Positions 24,461 through 34,730 of a stretch of DNA of 64,000 bases are shown in pieces. The stretch covers positions 2,536,751 to 2,600,750 of the forward strand of contig OX104122.1 of the NCBI GenBank assembly GCA_944474755.1, written 5' to 3'. Below the pieces are notes generated by a model. The model was given only the letters and a program-made list of their open reading frames with translations, had not been told where the DNA came from and searched no databases. The DNA comes from Limnoperna fortunei (taxonomy: Eukaryota; Mollusca; Bivalvia; Mytilida; Modiolidae). How positions within the stretch are numbered: the stretch's first letter is position 1; every line of letters starts with the position of its first letter. Both the position numbers and the translations under genes were made by a program.

Positions 24461-24749
24461 TTCTGATTAATATTGTAAAAAATTCTTTAAAGGCTTAAAA
24501 TTATATTCTGGTCTTCGTTGTATTGCAGTCTTCAGGGATGCCATTAGAAGGAGGCAAGCGGCAAAATCGCCGGCTATTATCATATTATCTCGTTTGTCGC
24601 CGGCTACTTTCAAATAAAAAGTATTTGAAATCTTCATAAATTTCCATTTGAAGTACATACTAGTATTTTCCCCCAATACTTGCATGCATTCTCCGTCAAT
24701 TATAAAATCGAGATGATTGTTCATACTGCGGATTTTCCAGTATCTAAAT

Positions 24750-25546
24750 CAGGGCTCACCACACTGGGCGAAGTGGGCGACAATGTCGCCCTACTAGTAC
24801 CTGAAGTCGCCCTAAGGCGCCTCAAAAGCGAAGTCGAAGTCGCCCTGTCATTTCCCTCAAGTCGCCGATGGTTCACATAAGATACTTGTTAATCTGGTCC
24901 AAATACTTCACCCGGACTACCAATTTATCAGTTAATGTGTAATTCCAATAAAAACGGCAAACAATATGGGTATTTAACATATTTTCAAACGATTTTCGTC
25001 TCTCAAATGTATTACACGCCATTTGTTTATTTACCGGATGTGACTAATTACCGGAAGTGAACAACGTAGAAAAGTAATGTACAACGGCCCATAATGAAAA
25101 ATCGTAATATTTTTGATGAACAAACACTTTTAATTGGTGTCAAACTTTAGTTATTTCAAAGGGTATTGTACTTTAACAATACCTTTTATGGCTACAAGTA
25201 CATAAGTAGATAGAAAAATAGTCCCTATATCTGGTGTTTTTTTCATTGATTAATGATAAAGGTTATGTACTGTTTGATAGTGCATACCATGAATAATAAT
25301 GAAAAAGAAAGAAAAAAAACTGAATTTATGTTTGTTATGGTTTTAAAACACAAGAGAAATAATCCTGGAAATTGCTGTAAATAATGAAAAATATATGTTA
25401 ACTACTGCGAAATTTATTATTTGTACGGTCCCCCTGACTTCTCCCTATTGTCTTCTGAAGTCTCCCTATCAGGGCCTGACTTCTCCCTGTTTGGCTGCCA
25501 GGGAGAAGTCACTTCTCCCTACTTTTTTAGAGTGTGGTGACCCCTG
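24750..25546. mobile_element. Non-autonomous hAT-like element, 797 bp, TSD TAAAT
   Basis: The left end CAGGGCTCACCACACT and the complement of the right end, CAGGGGTCACCACACT, match at 15 of 16 positions. TAAAT flanks both sides (24745-24749 and 25547-25551). Both ends carry subterminal repeats: GTCGCCCT several times at 24784-24850, and CTTCTCCCT / GTCTCCCT several times at 25437-25530. Repeats of this kind often serve as transposase binding sites. The interior is AT-rich and non-coding. Confidence 0.75.
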
Positions 25547-25551
25547 TAAAT

Positions 25552-27278
25552 ATAGACAATTTTTTTTTAATCTGCCAATCGAAATGATAATTTCTAAAGC
25601 GGGAAACGATCGATATTGAAGAAATTTTGTTTTTCGTCTTTGAAAATGTTTTTAATTATTGCCATTCTGTGGATAATTAATGGTGCCATAGGCGGTTTGC
25701 ATCTTGAACAACCATTCTGTAGTAAGAATCCTGTACGATGCCCTCCCAAGATGCAACACACCTTTTTCGGAATTCTCAGTGTTTCCATATGTAGTCAACC
25801 GAGACGGAAAAAACTGTAATAATTATCACCAGTCATGTACACTACAGCCAAAACGGATTACGCCAAGTCCGTGAGTCCATGATGGACAACGATTGTAGTA
25901 CGGGGACATTCCCGATGGACAGAAGTTCATCATTCGCGGACACTTCAGATAATGTCCCCAATGGATCCGCGATTTCTTCCATATGTCCGCGAACGTAAAC
26001 GTTATTGTCATGGACTGAATTCGATAAATACTTTATTTGAAGATAGTGTATTGTTCCAATCATTAAACCATTCAGTTGTGTATTAATTCTTTATAGATCG
26101 TCAGTAAAAACATGTTCAAGAAGGGTACTTTATTAATTATTTTACATAATAAATATTTTAATATTAATTTGTAAAAAAGGGGTAACAAAAAACAGATATA
26201 GTTAACTTTTATACAATAAAGGTGTGTTTAAACTCTTATAATAAACAGTAGGTATTAATAAAACGCTGGCGTAAAACACCTTTCCTTATGGTGCCCCGAG
26301 GAATTAGGATACCTGTCGTCCACCGTATGCAAAATAGAACGGTCCATTGATCAAGGAACACCTGCGATTTTATTGCGGGGTTAACTAATATACGCGTGTA
26401 TAAATGTGTTTAAGAGTTGAAAGGTATGAATTACGGTAAATTTCATAATTGTAATAAAAAAATGTCCCGCTGGCTTCCTGTTCAGGTGACTGGTGTTAAT
26501 CGATGAAGGTAACCAACACGTGGACTTTCCGTGTAATTAATACTACGCCGACCGCAAAGTTTTATTGCTCAAACACATTGGAGCAATATTTTTCCCACAC
26601 GTTTTCAAAACTTTGGCAGTCGTAGATTAAGTGGAATGTTGTTAAAAAGGCATATTTACTTAAATTTTTTTAAAGGAATTTTGTACAATTAGTTGCAACC
26701 TCGAATTTTGATGTCGTCAGCCAGCGACACGTGTCACTTATAGTTTTTTGCTCCCCCCATTCATTGAGTGATTCCCGCCTCACCTATTGATATTTTGGTA
26801 AAAGGTGTGTTAGTTTTGGCACACCTATCTGTCCATAAATCTAATCTCATCAGGTATTCAAAGAGACCAATAATTGACGCATGATTTCTCAATCCGTGCA
26901 TGTCCGATTGTTATAGAATTTACACAACGTAGAATCTGTTGAATGAACAATTATGTAAAACGAACATAAAATAAAGACATATGAGTAACGAGGTTTCTAA
27001 AATGTTACTGCCTTTCTGCAACAAAATACTTTCATTACGAATTTCTGCAGTTACAACATATGCCTTGTACAAAAACCATGTTTATCGCGGCAATACCGCG
27101 AAGTCCATTAATAGACGATTCTGCAGTCATTTTGGTCACGGAACGTTCGCGGACAATTATCACTAAAAAAATTGATTGCCGCGTCGCGTTCGGTCGTGTT
27201 TTTTCGCGGACTTTGCGGAATCCATCTTGGCCGCAGTGTATCAATAATAATCGATCCTATGAAACCGATAAAAAAAGG
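25552..27278. other. Non-coding flank of the piggyBac element
   Basis: No gene recognised. A hairpin at about 26537-26632 pairs TTAATACTACGCCGACCGCA with TTGGCAGTCGTAGATTAA and may be a small fold-back element. Two stretches rich in GCGGAC / GTCCGCG (25860-26000 and 27090-27230) are unexplained. Overlapping ORFs of 60-85 codons on both strands have no known domains. Confidence 0.4.
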
Positions 27279-27453
27279 TTAACTCTTTACCATTCAATTG
27301 GTTTTCATGAAATTTAGAGCTAAATACACGCATTACATTCAACATTATGGTGCAGAAAGAGGACTGCATGTATACATTAATATGTAATCATGAATTATAG
27401 TCATGATCAAATATTTTATTCTACAGCATTTTTTTTTCATTATGTTGACAACG

Positions 27454-27831
27454 GTTGCTATGGAAACCATAAAGAGTCCAGATATAAAACTGATTTTAAA
27501 CAAAAAATTGAACTAAAATATAATTTAAGGATACATCTCAGTGTAATTGTGTACAAATAGCATTATGTTTTTATTGAAAATGCAAGACTAAAACCTAAAA
27601 ATAACATTTCATAAGTTTTTTTATTTGAAAATTGAAAACTAGTATATTTTTTTGTTGCCTAGCAACAAGGGTAAAATCAGACAAAATGTTACTTTTCATT
27701 TATTTTAAGTTATTTTTATTATACATTCATTTTATAAACGAATGTCCTATGTATATATATGTAATACATCAAAGGCAGCAACACCTGTTGTGAAATATAT
27801 TGTTTCCATGGCAACCAGTTTCTATGGCAAC
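27454..27831. promoter_or_regulatory. Four X-box-like (RFX-type) palindromes
   Basis: GTTGCTATGGAAAC (27454-27467), GTTGCCTAGCAAC (27654-27666), GTTTCCATGGCAAC (27802-27815) and GTTTCTATGGCAAC (27818-27831) fit the RFX X-box pattern of two GTNNCY-type half-sites with a 1-2 base gap. All lie in the 3' part of the piggyBac element, beyond the transposase stop. A fifth, GTTACCATGGAAAC, is outside at 34302-34315. Function is not shown, and transposase or other palindrome-binding proteins are alternatives. Confidence 0.45.
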
Positions 27832-28255
27832 CATTATATAATATTTTTTTTACATAAAATTAACTTTTCAAGAATATAAGTTATGATGTCTGTACCTGGT
27901 TATAAACACAAAACATAAATGTTGTTTGTTTTTGTTCCTTTTATATTAAGAACATTATTTTTCTTTAATATCAACCAGGGTCAGTCTATACTAAGTATAT
28001 CATGTCCCCATTTCAACAGTTTTGCATATCCTCTTTAAAATTAATGGCAGTTTGCTGTATATCAACTTTAAAATTAACAGCAAGCACTAAATGCCAACTA
28101 ATCCATAAGACACTACTGCATGCATCAATTATTGTATTTTTTTATAAAATGCACTTAAATGTGGATATAACCTTTCTTCTGAACAATTGGCCATAATACA
28201 AACATGCCAAAGTAATGTTTATAGATTTATTTTTACTTTAGACTATTGCACTGAT

Positions 28256-28323
28256 AGGCTTTGAGGTGGACTTGAACCACCAATTCCGATTTCTCGGTGT
28301 TTTACATTAAACTATCAAAGCTT
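28256..28323 (-). tRNA. tRNA-like sequence (pseudogene or mitochondrial-type insert)
   Basis: Read on the minus strand, 68 nt form most of a cloverleaf. The acceptor stem pairs AGCTTTG with CAAAGCC/T apart from one A-C mismatch. The D arm is GTTT-AATGTA-AAAC. The T arm is perfect: GGTGG-TTCAAGT-CCACC. The anticodon arm is short, CCGA-GAAA-TCGG, with a four-base loop, so no normal seven-base anticodon loop exists. The short D loop and overall length resemble a mitochondrial tRNA. It sits between the transposase stop and the element's left end. It is not a working tRNA as read, and a chance fold cannot be excluded. Confidence 0.35.
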
Positions 28324-28576
28324 GCATTAGCAATAGTTTTTTTTTACTGTAATAAAATATTTTTTTCTTTTTTTTTTACTTATTTTTTTTATATTATTTT
28401 GTTTTTTTTGGTACATATTTTTTTTTCAATATATACTGAATATATTTTTTTAATTTATTTATCTTATTTTTTAATTATATTTATCTATTTTTTTAATTTT
28501 TTAAATTATATTTACCAATTTTTTGTTTTCATGACTATGATATTAATACATAAACACAATACATTATTAGTAACAC

Positions 28577-28733
28577 CTACAAATCTTTGTTTCTACCATT
28601 TTCTTTCACCCAATATCTAACTTCTTTACCACTGTCACTATGCCATAATTTGAAACAATTTCTATCTGCTGATAAGCAGAGATTTACCATACATTTTTCA
28701 CATCGAAATATTGTTTTACAGTGAGATGTAGGC
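28577..28733 (-). pseudogene. Out-of-frame cysteine-rich C-terminal domain of the piggyBac transposase
   Basis: One frame away from exon 6, the sequence encodes HCKTIFRCEKCMVNLC then an NCFKLWH stretch, and stops at 28577-28579. Together with the in-frame RCTYCY just before, this is the C2...C2...C..CF..wH pattern of the piggyBac cysteine-rich domain that binds transposon ends. A one-base loss (or two-base gain) close to 28730-28736 explains the break. It could also be an assembly error. Confidence 0.78.
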
Positions 28734-29747
28734 CATGTAATTTAGCATAAGCATAACAGTATGTGCATCTAAGCCTAGTGGAGTTTTCATTACAAATTGG
28801 CATGCAAGAAGAAAATGAATCTGTTACATCATTATACTTATTATCAAGGCCCAATAGTGACTTTACTAAATATTCTCTGAACTCCAGTTGTCCAAAATGT
28901 GCTGGCATTTTCTCACACTGAGAAGAAAATTCACTCCTAAACTCCCGGAAGACTATGAAAGAATTGACTACCATTATATCAAGACAATGAAAAAACAAAA
29001 CCTTCCACCAGTGAAATTTTGATTTAACATAACAAGGATATCGTGATAAATATTGGTTTGATTTGTCCACACCGAACATACCTTCATTGTAAGCTTTAAC
29101 ACAATCTGGCTGCTTTACACATTGTTTCTTCCAGCCAGTGCGACCTTTAAAAGTTCTTGTACATGTTGAAAGTTTACACCCTTTATGTATGGGAGAAATA
29201 ATAGTTACTGTTTTACAATCTTTCCACTGAACTGTCAAAAAATTCCTTTCCCTGTGCCATCGAAAATCACCCCTCCCTGCAACTTTTTCCCAGCCATCAT
29301 TAACTTTAAACAATAAAGGCATAGCAGAACTATTTTGACGTATGGCTCCAATAAAATAGACAAGTTTTTTCAGTAAATCATTTGCTAAATTAAAAGTAGT
29401 ATAAAAACTGTCCATAAACAACCTATATCCTTGATTAAAATATTCTGGTGTTAAATACATGACAACTGCATATGCAAGACCTTTACTTAAATCAGTAATT
29501 TCAGTTCTTTTCTTCCCCAAGTATACAAAAAAATTACATGTAAAACCTGTAAGTGTGTCTGCAAGAACCCAAAGTTTAATCCCAAATTTAACAGGTTTAT
29601 CTTTCATAAACTGTCTGATACCACTGTACTTGTGTTTTGATTTTACAATTCGCTCATCAACTGCAATCTTTTCGTAGGGTTGAAAAAGGTCTGTAGATAC
29701 CGTTGTGACATGGTCTATTATTGGTCTTATTCTTGTAAGTTTATCAT
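28684..29747 (-). CDS. PiggyBac transposase exon 6 (catalytic core)
   Basis: Acceptor CATTTGTACTTGTAG. Begins DDKLTRIRPIIDHV and carries all three catalytic Asp residues, the KFGIKLWVLADTLTG block, and GAIRQNSSAMP (the family's G.vR.NRkg.P). It also carries KAYNEGMFGVDKSNQYLSRY and FHWWKVLFFHCLDIMVVNSF. The frame stops at 28684-28686 only because of the upstream frameshift near 28733; the expected domain continues in another frame. In-frame codons upstream of the acceptor (to 29805) belong to the intron. Confidence 0.88.
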
Positions 29748-32583
29748 CTACAAGTACAAATGAACTGTCAAATAAAACACTTAAATTCATGCATGTTACC
29801 TGCAATTTGTTGTGAGATCAGATTTCACAACACCATCAATGATCATCAATCTAAAAGCTAATTAGATGCAATCGTGGCTAATGTTATTTTAATATGGAAT
29901 TCTTAAATACTTTTATAATTGTAATGCCCCTTATGGCATATTCAAATCTGAAAGAAAACAAGCAAATTGTTGTCCTATAGTTAAATATAAAGAAACAAAG
30001 GCATCAGTAAGCCTTACCTTTATCAACATCTGGTAAAGGTGTAATTTGCAAAAATGCAAGAATGGCCTTAAATCTTAATGATGTCATGCAAAATGGAACA
30101 GGATTAAAACTGTATAAAATATCTCTACTCCAGTATCGATCCAGAGAGCTTAATTTTGTGAAGGACATGTAGATCAAAATACCAATAAATCTATAAAGCA
30201 ATAGTATAATCATTAAGCAAAAGTAGATATATATTTTATATTAAAACACAAGAACAGGCATCTTTTACAATATAAAAAGGCTTAACAATAACATTTCTGT
30301 GATACAGTGTAGATAATGTGATTAAAGGTTTCAAAATACATGTAGTGTGTGCCAATTTTTGTATAAGTAAATATCCTTTTTATATTCAATTAAATTAATG
30401 ACATTACAATTAGTGGCTAACTGTATTGTATTTGAAAATTTGCTGGCATCAATTAATGATTTCATGGTTGTAAGGTGAGTTTATTGGTGACACTGCAATA
30501 AAACTAGAATAACTGACTAAACAAGGAATTTTTGTATCTAAAATATAGTATGTTTTTTGTACACAACTGTCTTGATGTGATACAGATAGTCGTACCTACA
30601 CATAATGCATGTAAAATGTATTTATATACAGGAAATAATGTCTCAGCTCTCGCTTACTTATGGCAGCATCAATCGTGGAATTGATGCATGAAATTATTCA
30701 CACTGTCCAATAAGAATTGGTTGTACATGTGCATCAAGAATTGCTAAATTCAAAATAGATATTTACTAATTTAAGAAAAGTAGTGTAGATGTATGTTCCT
30801 GATTTAAAATAATTTGTTGCTTTAAGTTGTTAATCAAAAATTTACTTCTCCATCTCACTCTCTGTAACCTTTTCCCATCTCCCATCAGGCCTAGCATATG
30901 ACATGTACTTTCCATTACCGATCAAATACTCTGCATGCTGATTTGTTGACAGACACAATGATGAAACAAAGATGCTTGTCATGTACAGACAAAAGAAGTG
31001 GACTGGCGAGGTTAAACTTTTCAAAGCAAATCTAACAAAATATACACACACATAAAGTTTCAATATTTCAAAAGTTTGGAACAACAATAAAGTGTAATAT
31101 GTAAAATTTTATCAGACAAAATTTTAAAGGAAAAAAAACTACATAGAACTAGTGGAGTAACATTGGAGAAAATAACATGAGAAAAAAAACTGTACTAATA
31201 TAAATAATAAAGAAGATATCTGCCTACAGTTACCTTGGGTACTAATAGATGGAAACAAGAAAGGAGTTTACAAAACCAAGTTTCATTCATATTTTGTATT
31301 TGAAAAAAATGAATGCAGTAAAAAAAGGTAAAAATAAAGTAGATTTATGAAAAAACCTTGATAAACGTCCAAGCTGTATGCCAGGTTTTCGCTTTGGTTT
31401 GAACTGGACAGTTCTAGGGTCTGGGGCGCCATCATCCATTGTGTTTTCATCTTTCCAGTAAATGTTTGATGTCTCATCTGTGCTGGAACCACTACATGTA
31501 TCTACTGATGATTGTGATGAACTATAAAATGAAAGCATTTTAATGTTTTTTATTCACACCAAACTACATGTACATGTAGTATTAAGAGCAACAAGAATTA
31601 CTTAATTATTGTTTTATACATGTACAATGCTCAAACAACAAACTGTAGAGTTGCCACAGCTGTAGATGTAAATATTTTTACATACATCTGTACATTATGG
31701 TGTCTGTTTTGTTTTTATTTTGGTCAGTTATAAAATTTTTTATAAACGGAGTATCGCAATCAATTATCTGCGTTATGGATATACCACTGCGGATCAATAG
31801 TATAGATGTAGATGTTACATATTCTACACTGATAAGATCAGATAAACTTTTGACTTGGAAATATGCTTATACAAAATCTCAAACATTATAAACTATTTTA
31901 GTAACCATGTGAAATAAACATGTGAAAACCAGAATCCAACTAAAATTATTGTGTTATACTAACAGGGAGCAATATTTCTGCTATATTCAGGACAAGAACA
32001 GTTTATAAACAATACATCAACAGTGATGTACCATTTCCACAATATTACATGAAATTCTACCACTTTAGTTGTTGTACTAGTACATGTACATATATCAAAT
32101 CATTTATTTATCTAAATTTATATAGTTTACATATAATTGTCTGTTGGTTTCCGTGCATCATCAGCATCTTCAAACCCCATTTCTTCAAGAAGAAAGTCCA
32201 AGTACTCCTCCTTATCCTCCGACATGCCATCATCTTCAAATGGCTCGAAGTATTCCATGAAATCTGTTAAAAATTCCAAAAATTGGAATGTGCATATTAC
32301 TATCAACCAATGCCTCAATGCTGCTATAGAACATTTGACTTGAAAACTGTATTACAGAAACTAGGAAAAATTATATTAATTGTGAAACTGTCAAGGTCAT
32401 TCATGTAGAACATTTTTTCCTGTTTTGGGGTACATTTTTGTTGTATAGATCAATATAAAAGTGTTAAAAATTGTAGAATGAACATCTTATTATTCAAACC
32501 CATGAATCTAACAACTCCATTTACATGGATAAAGGCTTACCGCTATCATTCTCTTCTTGCACGTCTCGAATGGGCGTTTCCAT
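28684..32583 (-). CDS. PiggyBac transposase, six coding exons, 587 aa
   Basis: Cuts and pastes DNA at TTAA sites. Exons in order: 32583-32541, 32263-32131, 31521-31357, 31031-30846, 30190-30018, 29747-28684. Every intron begins GT and ends AG, and the phases agree at all five joins (1, 2, 2, 2, 1). An acidic N-terminal region (residues 15-58) precedes the core. The catalytic residues fall at D264 (AVDERIV), D346 (FMDSFYTT) and D461 (GVDKSNQ), close in spacing to D268, D346 and D447 of Trichoplusia piggyBac. The position matching its D450 is Asn here. The last 13 or so residues are out of frame relative to the cysteine-rich domain encoded just downstream, so the protein lacks most of that DNA-end-binding domain. 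The length otherwise matches the family (about 590 aa). Exon borders are inferred from sequence only. Confidence 0.85.
30018..30190 (-). CDS. PiggyBac transposase exon 5
   Basis: Acceptor TTGCTTTATAG, donor GTAAGG. Encodes FIGILIYMSFTKLSSLDRYW and MTSLRFKAILAFLQI, matching the family's fxGilixMGixxlP...YWs.d and M...RF..il..Lhf blocks. Joins exon 6 in phase 1. Confidence 0.8.
30846..31031 (-). CDS. PiggyBac transposase exon 4 (start of DDE_Tnp_1_7 region)
   Basis: Acceptor TTTTGTTAG, donor GTAAAT. Encodes LTSPVHFFCLYMTSIFVSSL, then the STNQHAEYL block and GRWEKVTESEMEK. The VHFF...F...TN.YA pattern and the W..T..E block are typical of the start of the piggyBac transposase domain. Confidence 0.78.
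31357..31521 (-). CDS. PiggyBac transposase exon 3
   Basis: Acceptor CATTTTATAG, donor GTTTTTTC. Encodes a serine-rich stretch, then YWKDENTMDD and KPKRKPGIQLG. The W...P...KPG pattern is what precedes the DDE domain in piggyBac proteins. The GTTTTT donor is non-optimal, but it gives an Arg codon across the join and the family-like LSRFALKSLTSPVHFF sequence. Confidence 0.75.
32131..32263 (-). CDS. PiggyBac transposase exon 2 (acidic N-terminal region)
   Basis: Acceptor TTTTTAACAG, donor GTAAAC. Encodes an Asp/Glu-rich segment (FMEYFEPFEDDG, EDKEEYLDFLLEEM) like the acidic N-termini of many piggyBac transposases. Without splicing, a TAA follows two bases after the exon end, so the weak donor matters: phase 2 there matches exon 3 exactly. 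Confidence 0.7.
32541..32583 (-). CDS. PiggyBac transposase exon 1 (start codon)
   Basis: Encodes METPIRDVQEENDS and ends one base into the next codon at a GTAAGC donor. The ATG at 32583 was chosen because it opens the only frame leading into exon 2 with matching phase. It is too short for a simple ORF search. Upstream there is no clear TATA box. Confidence 0.65.
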
Positions 32584-33225
32584 TTTGTGAAGCGGAAACC
32601 GTGTAACACACTCTTCGAATCGGTACGTTTTTCCGTTTTTTCTACTGATTAGAGTGTTAATTTACACGATTTGTGTTTCAATATTAAAAAATACAAAATT
32701 ATGTTATATATATCAAAATGACGCCTATGTTCTAAACTTTTAGTTGTTAAGGTTTGTTTACCCTATTTAAATACGTAAACGATTAAAAGTCGGAAAATGT
32801 AGCACGTAAGAGAAATGTTAACATTGCTCAATCAAATTTTCGGGTATTGTCTGGTTTCTTCGCTCAAGAAAAATACATTATAAGGTATATATAAAAAATA
32901 ATTCGACAGAAAATTTTTGTTTGAACACTTTATTAATACTAGATAAAAATTATTATGTTTTACATAAAATCCACATTGTACGTTTCGTTCTTTTACAGAC
33001 CTATCGGTACCGCAAAATGGCAGAAATTTGGCTCAATTAAGTAAACTTAACCAAATAGGTTTAGACAGCAATAAACAAAATCGACACGTTCGATAAAGAA
33101 AAGAAAAACACAATTAAAAACTAGAAGTTTCAAGCATTCCAGCAATATATAACATTGCCGATGAAAGTTAATTCACGAAGCTGTGACACAATCGGGTTTG
33201 TCAGAGAAGACACGAAAAAACGCTT

Positions 33226-33245
33226 ATGACCCGAATTCGGGTCAT
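33226..33245. promoter_or_regulatory. Perfect 20-bp palindrome in the piggyBac right end
   Basis: ATGACCCGAATTCGGGTCAT, 15 bases inside the right terminus. Palindromic subterminal repeats in piggyBac elements can be transposase binding sites; the left end lacks this exact sequence. No function is shown. Confidence 0.5.
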
Positions 33246-33264
33246 ACGAACGGTAAAGAGTTAA

Positions 33265-33830
33265 TGTCGAAAGATATAGATTGACTGACTGATTTAACTG
33301 TATTTGTGCAACTACATGTTCTTTCAGACATCAAAGTTCCCGTAGTGATTCGTGACTACAATTTCGTTAAAAAAAATCCAGGATACGCTTATTTGTTCTA
33401 TATTTCTTACTAATTACTGCATAAATTTCAATGCATACAAGACATAACCCCCTCAGAATGCACAGGATTGCAGGAAATTGTGTCTTTGATTTCAAAATTT
33501 TATGGTTGCATGGCAAACGCCCACCAGACCCCCCTCCTCGCCGGTTGCTACTCCTATTTCTCCATTAATTCTTAAGATAATGATATATTCTTATTCATAT
33601 TTCATGTCATGATTTTATTCAAGAAAAAAACTACATTTAACGTTTTATATTTATTTTAAGCAGTGCAGTAACTATTTTGCTATTATCACCAATGTCAAAT
33701 GTTTTACTTGTATCTTCCGAAAAGGGGTTCTGACTGCTCTTTGCATGTGCTTTGGGCCAATAAAAACAACGGCATGGACATTTTTGGTTTCGCCATGTTG
33801 CTTGAACAGGTGGTAGTTATTATAATGTGT
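33265..33830. other. Non-coding flank right of the piggyBac element
   Basis: No gene or clear repeat recognised. It is AT-rich sequence with a short C-rich stretch near 33510-33545. Confidence 0.4.
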
Positions 33831-33834
33831 ACCA

Positions 33835-34035
33835 GTAACACATTACCAGATTGGGTACCAGTAACAGGTTAACATATTGTGTCCCCTACATTATTTACAA
33901 TACTGAATACAGTGCTGTGTGCATGTTCTGATTGGGTACCAGTAACAGGTTACCAGATTGGGTACCAGTAACAGGTTACCATAGTAGTGCACACTACATT
34001 ATATACAACACTGAATACTGTGTTCTGATTGGGTC
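33835..34035. repeat. GGGTACCAGTAACAGGTTACC repeat
   Basis: Units of TTGGGTACCAGTAACAGGTT occur four times, arranged as a larger repeat of about 110 bp that includes ACATTATATACAACACTGAA (33895-33930 and 33990-34030). Confidence 0.7.
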
Positions 34036-34503
34036 AATAGTGGTTATATGTACAATTTTTTGTCTATAAGCTCTTGCAGGAATTCAATTTTAAAAAGGAA
34101 TATAGTTTTTCTTCCCATTTTCTGTTTTTCCCCTGTAACAACACCACACGAACAAAAAACATAAAACACAAATTAAAACCAAAAAAAAACAGGACTTTTC
34201 AAAATTTAAATCTCTTAAATCTTTAAATCTAACATTTGTTCAAATTGTATATAATGTGCATATGTTCATGTACATGTACATTTTAGGTTAAGATTTTTCC
34301 TGTTACCATGGAAACTGAACGGGAATTTTTTGAAGTTACATGTATTAATAACGTCAAATATCTGGATACATGTATTTAAAAAATATATCTGTTAAATTCA
34401 TAGTGAATGTATACGTAGAAAATACATTTCTGTTAAAGAGGTAGTATAAAATGAAGACTTTTTAAAGGTTATTTAAATTAAATGTCAGGATACATGTTTT
34501 AAA

Positions 34504-34730
34504 CATCCTGAATATAGCTGAAATATTGCTTGCTGGACGTTAAACAATTATCAATCAATCAATCAATACATGTATTAAAACATCCTGAATATAGCTGAAA
34601 TATTGCTTGCTGGACATTAAACAATAATCAATCAATCAGTACATGTATTAAAACATCCCGAATATAGCTGAAATATTGCTTGCTGGACGTTAAACAATAA
34701 TCAATCAATCAATACATGTATTTAAAATAT
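34504..34730 (+). repeat. Triplicated SINE tail, ~75-bp period
   Basis: Three tandem copies of CATCCTGAATATAGCTGAAA, TATTGCTTGCTGGACGTTAA, ACAATAATCAATCAATCAAT and an ATACATGTATT linker start at 34504, 34580 and 34654. Only the 3' part of the SINE is repeated; no tRNA-like head is nearby. Confidence 0.8.

Larger units (their letters stand above)
27283..33260 (-). mobile_element. PiggyBac-type DNA transposon, 5,978 bp, TTAA-flanked
   Basis: TTAA lies at 27279-27282 and again at 33261-33264. Just inside, the left end reads CTCTTTACCATTC and the complement of the right end reads CTCTTTACCGTTC, a 13-bp terminal inverted repeat with one mismatch. TTAA duplication and ends of this length are diagnostic of piggyBac. 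The right end also carries a perfect 20-bp palindrome (33226-33245), and the left has TTTCATGAAA at 27303-27312. The interior holds one spliced transposase gene on the minus strand, roughly 1.3 kb of 3' sequence, and about 680 bp upstream of the start codon. Ends and target sites look fresh, but the transposase C-terminus is frameshifted. Confidence 0.88.

Noticed and set aside
25594..26063. Small overlapping ORFs on both strands near 25.6-26.1 kb
   Set aside because: No domains, no convincing exon borders, and similar ORFs on the opposite strand. Treated as chance.
28297..28620. Phe/Ile/Tyr-rich ORF that looks like a membrane protein
   Set aside because: It arises from a T-rich tract antisense to the end of the piggyBac gene. 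Composition alone explains it.
29747..29805. N-terminal extension of the last piggyBac exon
   Set aside because: These in-frame codons precede the phase-matched acceptor and do not resemble the family; they belong to the intron.
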